The notes under the pieces are model-generated. The model did not search any database. It saw only the letters and a program-made list of their open reading frames with translations, and was not told where the DNA came from. Shown here one piece after another: positions 1-4,044 of a stretch of DNA of 6,582 nt (position 1 is its first letter; every line of letters begins with the position of its first letter). Both the position numbers and the translations under genes were made by a program. This DNA is from Euryarchaeota archaeon UBA111 (GTDB taxonomy: Archaea > Thermoplasmatota > Poseidoniia > Poseidoniales > Poseidoniaceae), in assembly GCA_002506025.1 (NCBI GenBank), contig DAWS01000071.1:1862-8443 (forward strand), in the 5' to 3' direction.

Positions 1-294
1 ACATTGTGGACTGGCAAAGAAGCAATACAAAAAGCAGCACGTATGGGTATGCATCTTAACCCACGTGATATTGAAATTCCAATTGATAATCAGAAATCAA
101 TTATTTCAATTGAAAATACGAATTTCCAATTGATAAATTTAACAAATAATGGCTATAATATTAGTGTCGCGATTACACCCGGAGATGGTTATGATTCGAT
201 TTCTGAAGACGAGTTATTGGACCAAACTCTTGAAAGGATGAATAGCATACCAGATTGGTCAGTTGGCTGCAATACTACCCGTTCTAATCTCTAA
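1..294 (+). CDS. C-terminal part of an unrecognised protein (5' end outside window)
   Basis: The reading frame is open from the first base and stops at TAA 292-294, so at least 97 C-terminal residues are visible. A TTG at 4-6 and ATGs at 43 and 49 lie in frame, but none has a convincing upstream context. The simplest reading is a gene that enters from the left. I do not recognise the family. The visible part begins with a lysine- and alanine-rich, probably helical stretch (WTGKEAIQKAARMGM). It continues into a beta-type region rich in Asn, Ile and Ser, and then an acidic helix (EDELLDQTLERM). It has no membrane segment and no metal-binding cluster; one Cys lies near the end. G+C is about 35% by hand count, lower than the genes to its right. 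It converges on the MerT-like gene, and the two stop codons are directly adjacent (292-294 and 295-297). It could be a complete small protein starting at TTG 4 or ATG 43, but that is less likely. Confidence 0.6.
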   Translation, partial: TLWTGKEAIQKAARMGMHLNPRDIEIPIDNQKSIISIENTNFQLINLTNNGYNISVAITPGDGYDSISEDELLDQTLERMNSIPDWSVGCNTTRSNL

Positions 295-777
295 CTATTT
301 CCAGAACATGTAGGATTCCCTGCTTTCTTCCCACGGTAGGTCGAGTAAAATCCCAATTTCAGTGAGAATCACATAATTAAGCAAAAGATACGATATGTAA
401 CTTATAATTATCACCAGTAGCGAGGTGTTGATTATTTTTCGGCGAGCACGTTTAGCCTGATCCAAAGTGCAGATTCCTCTGCTGCGAAAATGAATTACTA
501 AACCAATTAACACAAATATGGCCGCTAGAATTAACATAGTTGGTCTAAACCATGCATAACCATCCTCTCCCCAGTACAGGGAGTTGGAAAGTGCTGCTGC
601 AGAACTAACACTTGCTAAGCCAAAGAGTACCAATATCACACTTGGGAGACAGCACATTGAGGCTATAATCGCAGAACCCGAGATTATACGGATCAGCGAT
701 TTCCGCTCCTTGACTGACTCTTCCATGCTGACCAAATCCGTGCTAACAGTGATTAAATCGTTTCTCTTGTATGGCAT
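295..777 (-). CDS. Small three-helix membrane protein, MerT-like
   Basis: Up to 160 residues with three predicted membrane helices, at about 31-54, 76-97 and 118-140. Helix 1 carries a vicinal cysteine pair (C42-C43 in ASMCCLPSV). A third cysteine, C103 (RGICTLDQAKR), lies in the basic loop before helix 3. Three helices with a Cys-Cys pair in helix 1 is the layout of the MerT mercuric-ion transporter family, where the pair carries Hg(II) through the membrane. Here the second cysteine pair of true MerT is reduced to one residue, and no merP, merA or merR lies in view, so mercury transport is only a possibility. Redox or another soft-metal role is equally open. The ATG at 777 overlaps the end of the hydrolase gene by 35 bp. 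An inner ATG at 726 (residue 18) leaves a 16-bp gap and puts the lysine/arginine run just before helix 1, as expected for a short MerT-like protein. Neither start has a clear ribosome-binding site. It is probably the last gene of the operon. Confidence 0.75.
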   Translation of the reverse strand: MPYKRNDLITVSTDLVSMEESVKERKSLIRIISGSAIIASMCCLPSVILVLFGLASVSSAAALSNSLYWGEDGYAWFRPTMLILAAIFVLIGLVIHFRSRGICTLDQAKRARRKIINTSLLVIIISYISYLLLNYVILTEIGILLDLPWEESRESYMFWK

Positions 778-2389
778 TGCTATATGGTTCTAATTTTAAC
801 ACCGGCGTGCCGTCTGACCATTCACCCATGTCTCTTAGTAATGGGCCGTCAATTAAGTGGAAGTAAGCAAAATTTTCAGTGTTATAATCTCCTCGACTCC
901 TAGCAACAACCCAGTCAGCTTGTGCATCTACACGCCGATAAAACGCCCAGTCGGCGAGGGTATCATGTGCTTCTGTAGCGGGAATGTAATGCGTTGCAAT
1001 CAGCCTAGGAAAACCATAGCGATCACTTGGGATATAAATCAGTAAAGAGTTGTTATCTTCGATTAAATCAAACAGTTGTTGGTGATAAACACTATCACAT
1101 TGGCCAACAGTCATATCATCTTCGCCAACAGCAAGGTGGACGACCGTTGCTTCTGGTAGTTGATCGAAATTAGGCTGCCACAGATTCTGTGATGGCCTAG
1201 AAGAAGCCATTTCTGTGTTAACAACTACGGTTTCGCTACCCCAGCCAAATTCTTGAACCATCTCCAAAGCATTGAGTGCATAAGCGCCTCCGAGACTGTG
1301 TCCGCCAATGTATAGGTGCTCGGGCATTATTGAGAGGTTCCCAAGCACAGCATCTATTTCCGCACCTCTTGTATCATCACCGATTATTTCCTGTAGGGAG
1401 TTAAGTGCAGAATAGATAGAGTATAGCCTGGGAACGTGATGCGGCCAATCGGACATACCCTCGCTCTCGGTATCATCCCAATTATCTGCGCCCTCTGGTC
1501 TGATATCTGTTGGATATTGGATGTAGGCAACGACCATACCCTTACCAATCAATCGTCCAATCCAGTCTGTGTATGAATATCTGTCTGGATTGTTGAAGGC
1601 GTGAAACAGAATGGCTAGTGGCACGCCTTCAATACCGGGATCTTCAGGCAATATTGGAATCGAGAGATAGATTGAGAAGGTTATGTCCTCTTCTGTATCA
1701 CCTTGAATGGCAGTGACATTTTCTGGTAATGGATATGGGTAGACCTCTAAAACTTCCCCAAATGGGCCAGGCTGGCCGCCATACCCAAATACCGGCCTAT
1801 CTGGTGGTGATGGTGCAATGCCGACCAAGGCAGGGATTCCGGGAACCATTAACCAAGCAGCCAAAAATACTGCAATTAGATGACTTGCCGAGTATAATTT
1901 ATCCAATACCCCGTCATTTAGTTTGGGTAAGCGTGGTATACCTCTAGCACCGATTGCACAGGCGAACAATATGAATCCATAAAGCGTTGGCAGCAGGAGA
2001 AATGCTCCTCGCAAATATCTTGCATTCATTACCAAATACACCGCATAAGCGCCAACAGTTACGCCAGCAGCGAATATCAGGCTGTGGGTAATCCATTGGG
2101 CAATATGCTTGCCTTGTTGTCTACGCATCATCAGCCAAAGTCCCAAACTGAGGATTAACGCGCACAGCAACGCCACGAGCGGAACACTCTTGCGCAAATA
2201 CAGAGTAATTTCTAATGTTCTAATCGCTAGTGGCCAAACTGCATTTTCGAGATTGCTACCGCGTGCGAGCAGATAGATGGTATCGATTAGAGAAACAAAA
2301 ACCCCAATGGAGAATGTAACTAGAGGGAACCATCTGCGGTCAAGAATATTTTCTCGGTCTAGTTGTTCGTTATTATCAACCGTGACCAT
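743..2389 (-). CDS. Membrane-anchored extracellular alpha/beta hydrolase (esterase/lipase-like)
   Basis: A 548-residue protein in two parts. Residues 1-190 hold five predicted membrane helices (about 22-42, 69-88, 99-122, 128-147, 168-190). The basic loops after helix 2 (RRQQGK) and helix 4 (RLPKLNDGVLDK) suggest an inside N-terminus and an outside C-terminus. Residues about 200-548 form an alpha/beta-hydrolase domain. It has an early strand ending in FHAFNN, probably the oxyanion-hole loop, and a nucleophile elbow GGHSLGG with Ser365. A likely acid is Asp424 or Asp425 (VGEDDMTVG). A likely catalytic His is His467 (ATHYIP); His475 is the alternative. The ATHYIP pattern recalls the ASHFxP histidine motif of the cutinase/PET-hydrolase-like and PAF-acetylhydrolase-like groups, which cleave esters. 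The substrate cannot be read from the sequence. The ATG at 2389 follows the peptidase stop by 44 bp and has no Shine-Dalgarno sequence. The 3' end may overlap the MerT-like gene. Confidence 0.87.
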   Translation of the reverse strand: MVTVDNNEQLDRENILDRRWFPLVTFSIGVFVSLIDTIYLLARGSNLENAVWPLAIRTLEITLYLRKSVPLVALLCALILSLGLWLMMRRQQGKHIAQWITHSLIFAAGVTVGAYAVYLVMNARYLRGAFLLLPTLYGFILFACAIGARGIPRLPKLNDGVLDKLYSASHLIAVFLAAWLMVPGIPALVGIAPSPPDRPVFGYGGQPGPFGEVLEVYPYPLPENVTAIQGDTEEDITFSIYLSIPILPEDPGIEGVPLAILFHAFNNPDRYSYTDWIGRLIGKGMVVAYIQYPTDIRPEGADNWDDTESEGMSDWPHHVPRLYSIYSALNSLQEIIGDDTRGAEIDAVLGNLSIMPEHLYIGGHSLGGAYALNALEMVQEFGWGSETVVVNTEMASSRPSQNLWQPNFDQLPEATVVHLAVGEDDMTVGQCDSVYHQQLFDLIEDNNSLLIYIPSDRYGFPRLIATHYIPATEAHDTLADWAFYRRVDAQADWVVARSRGDYNTENFAYFHLIDGPLLRDMGEWSDGTPVLKLEPYSNAIQEKRFNHC

Positions 2390-2433
2390 GGAGCAATGTC
2401 ATAATCAGAGTAGATTAAAGGTTGTAATTATTT

Positions 2434-3840
2434 TCAAACATTTACATTGCGGACCTCAGGAGTTTGGTCAGCTAGGACAAATTCCAAAAATGCTGCCCAC
2501 AATACGAATTGAATAGAATTTTTTAGTTCCTCAGGACCACCGACTTCTGCAATCATATTGTCAAAGGTGTCTGAAGGAGAGTGATAGGCACTGTAATCCT
2601 CGTCGTAGGCACCAAGGTGGAAGATTGTCTGAGCTCCTAGATTCCTAAATGTGACATGGTCTGAACGCCCAAAAGTATCCTCATGAACATCCATAACAAG
2701 GTTATAGTGGTCATCCCAATGCTGATCGCACCCCGCACCATAAGACCCTTCAATGCGCAAATCCATGGGTGCTTCGAGAACATCGCGATGAACATAATCT
2801 AGGATTGTTGTAATCGCCACATCTTGGACTTCCGGATCAACATCGGGGCCTGACCATGCATGATAAGGAAAATAATCACCGTCAGATTTCTTCGCCGGAT
2901 AAGAGATACCCATCATGTCCATGTTGATGTAAAATCGCAACTCTTTGTCCTGCGGCAAGCAATAGTCACAGTTGTTATTGGCAAATGCGTTGGAACCACG
3001 TAACCCGGCCTCCTCGCTGGACCAAAGGGCAAGGAATGTATCGCATCTAACCTCGATATCTAGCAATGCCTTAGCGTACAACATAACCGCAACAGTCCCA
3101 GCTGTGTTATCGTATGCTCCTTCGTATGTGCCACCACCGGGTGGACCACCTGGAAGCGCAACATCCATGTGAGCACCAATTCCCTGCACACATGAATCAT
3201 CATAGCCCCTCTTCCATGCGATAACGTTTAGGCTCTCTGGCTGGGTTAAACTGAATGTATCAGTCACGCGCATCAAGTGAGTTTCATAACCCAATCCTTC
3301 GAAGTGCCCATGGAAGAAAGAAGCAGCCCTCTCAAATGCGGGATTGGGTGACCCCATCCAGCGATTGATGTAGCCGCCACAAAGAGTAGAATCTGCGCAG
3401 ACACTAGTGATGAAATCCATCTTGTCAAACCACTCCGAACCGCTGACTATTGGTTCCCCTTCAGCAACTTGATATTCAAACGACTTTCCTTTACCGTTTG
3501 ATTCTACGATGGTGATTCTTACTTCTTCTGCGTACGGTATAGGTAGGAGTTTGCCATTTATATGTTCATCAGTTACTGTTGCAAACCCGTTTGGTATTAC
3601 CACATCATCAATAAACATCATTACATTATTTGGCACTGAAATGGACCGACCTTCACCAGCGAGGAAAAATGTGTGCCATTCACCCCCACGTAATTCGGCA
3701 TCTGCAGCATCAGTGAAGTCAATTTGGAATCCAGCAATGTCGAATTCGCGGTCTGGAGAATTTTCTCCGAAGCATCCGGATATCGATGCGGAGAATAAGA
3801 CTAAAATGAGGAGTAAACTCTTAACTAACTCATTCCCCAT
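2434..3840 (-). CDS. Secreted M28-family zinc aminopeptidase, lipoprotein
   Basis: A 468-residue predicted lipoprotein. A short N-terminus and hydrophobic core (KSLLLILVLFSASISGC) end in a lipobox with Cys23 as the lipid anchor. Residues about 24-130 form an Asp/Glu- and Gly-containing, probably beta-rich domain that I cannot name. From about 135 to 460 it is an M28 metallopeptidase with all key positions visible: His224 and Asp226 (GAHMDV), bridging Asp244 (GAYDNTAGTV), Glu276-Glu277 (SSEEAGLRGS), Asp308 (INMDMMG) and His420 (YHSPSDTFDN). By family knowledge His224, Asp244, Glu277, Asp308 and His420 bind two zinc ions, Asp226 supports a zinc-bridging ligand and Glu276 is the general base. 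Seven further cysteines between 148 and 371 could form disulfides, as expected outside the cell. The enzyme should trim N-terminal residues from peptides at the cell surface. The ATG at 3840 is the only start that gives a complete signal peptide. It leads the probable three-gene operon, 70 bp downstream of the tRNA gene. Confidence 0.93.
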   Translation of the reverse strand: MGNELVKSLLLILVLFSASISGCFGENSPDREFDIAGFQIDFTDAADAELRGGEWHTFFLAGEGRSISVPNNVMMFIDDVVIPNGFATVTDEHINGKLLPIPYAEEVRITIVESNGKGKSFEYQVAEGEPIVSGSEWFDKMDFITSVCADSTLCGGYINRWMGSPNPAFERAASFFHGHFEGLGYETHLMRVTDTFSLTQPESLNVIAWKRGYDDSCVQGIGAHMDVALPGGPPGGGTYEGAYDNTAGTVAVMLYAKALLDIEVRCDTFLALWSSEEAGLRGSNAFANNNCDYCLPQDKELRFYINMDMMGISYPAKKSDGDYFPYHAWSGPDVDPEVQDVAITTILDYVHRDVLEAPMDLRIEGSYGAGCDQHWDDHYNLVMDVHEDTFGRSDHVTFRNLGAQTIFHLGAYDEDYSAYHSPSDTFDNMIAEVGGPEELKNSIQFVLWAAFLEFVLADQTPEVRNVNV

Positions 3841-3910
3841 GATGAAACTAAAACCCAGACACTGATAGAGTTTACCAGTTATGCTTGCGCGATTTTTGGC
3901 TTGATTTGAG

Positions 3911-3985
3911 TGGTGCGGATAGCGGGAGTCGAACCCACGACATAAGGTTGGAAACCTCAGATGATAACCACTTCACCATATCCGC
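3911..3985 (-). tRNA. tRNA-Gly (anticodon UCC), CCA encoded
   Basis: The - strand folds into a complete cloverleaf. It has a 7-bp acceptor stem (GCGGATA with TATCCGC) and discriminator A73 at 3914, followed by encoded CCA (3913-3911). The D stem is GTGA/TCAT with one G-U pair. The anticodon stem is TGAGG/CCTTA with loop TTTCCAA, and the T arm is GTGGG-TTCGACT-CCCGC. The anticodon TCC occupies 3952-3950 and reads GGA and, by wobble, GGG. T8, A14, T33, G53, TTC 54-56, A58 and C61 are all present. The variable loop is 4 nt and there is no intron. C2-G71, C35, C36 and A73 fit archaeal/eukaryotic-type glycine identity. The gene lies 50 bp after the surface-protein stop and 70 bp before the peptidase start, all on one strand, so co-transcription is possible. 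Confidence 0.97.
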
Positions 3986-4012
3986 GACAGTGCTTCGGAA
4001 TAGTAATCACTC

Positions 4013-4044
4013 TTTGAGTCAATCGGTTAGGATATTCACTCAAA
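4013..4044 (-). other. Inverted repeat across the surface-protein stop codon
   Basis: TTTGAGT at 4013-4019 pairs perfectly with ACTCAAA at 4038-4044, giving a 7-bp stem with an 18-base loop. The repeat includes the last codons and the TGA stop (4038-4036) of the surface-protein gene, and lies just upstream of the tRNA. It could be an RNA hairpin that marks the mRNA 3' end or a processing site between mRNA and tRNA. No T-run follows it on the transcribed strand, so it is not a typical terminator. A 7-bp A/T-rich stem can also arise by chance. Confidence 0.25.

Noticed and set aside
2412..2421. TATA-like CCTTTAATCT on the - strand, about 23-32 bases before the hydrolase ATG
   Set aside because: The position would suit a leaderless archaeal transcript, but the match is weak and the gap is only 44 bp inside a probable operon. 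Not strong enough to list as a promoter.
2277..2516. 79-codon open frame on the + strand across the peptidase/hydrolase junction
   Set aside because: It is antisense to both supported genes and has no motif or plausible start context.
3509..3865. 118-codon open frame on the + strand opposite the peptidase start
   Set aside because: It is antisense to a well-supported M28 lipoprotein gene and shows no recognisable features.
3911..3985. tRNA gene as an integration (att) site of a mobile element
   Set aside because: I see no second copy of the tRNA 3' end in the window and no integrase gene, so there is no evidence for insertion.
3999..4006. TATA-like TTACTATT on the - strand upstream of the tRNA
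   Set aside because: It lies about 14-21 bases before the mature 5' end, which is close for an archaeal TATA box, and the match is poor.
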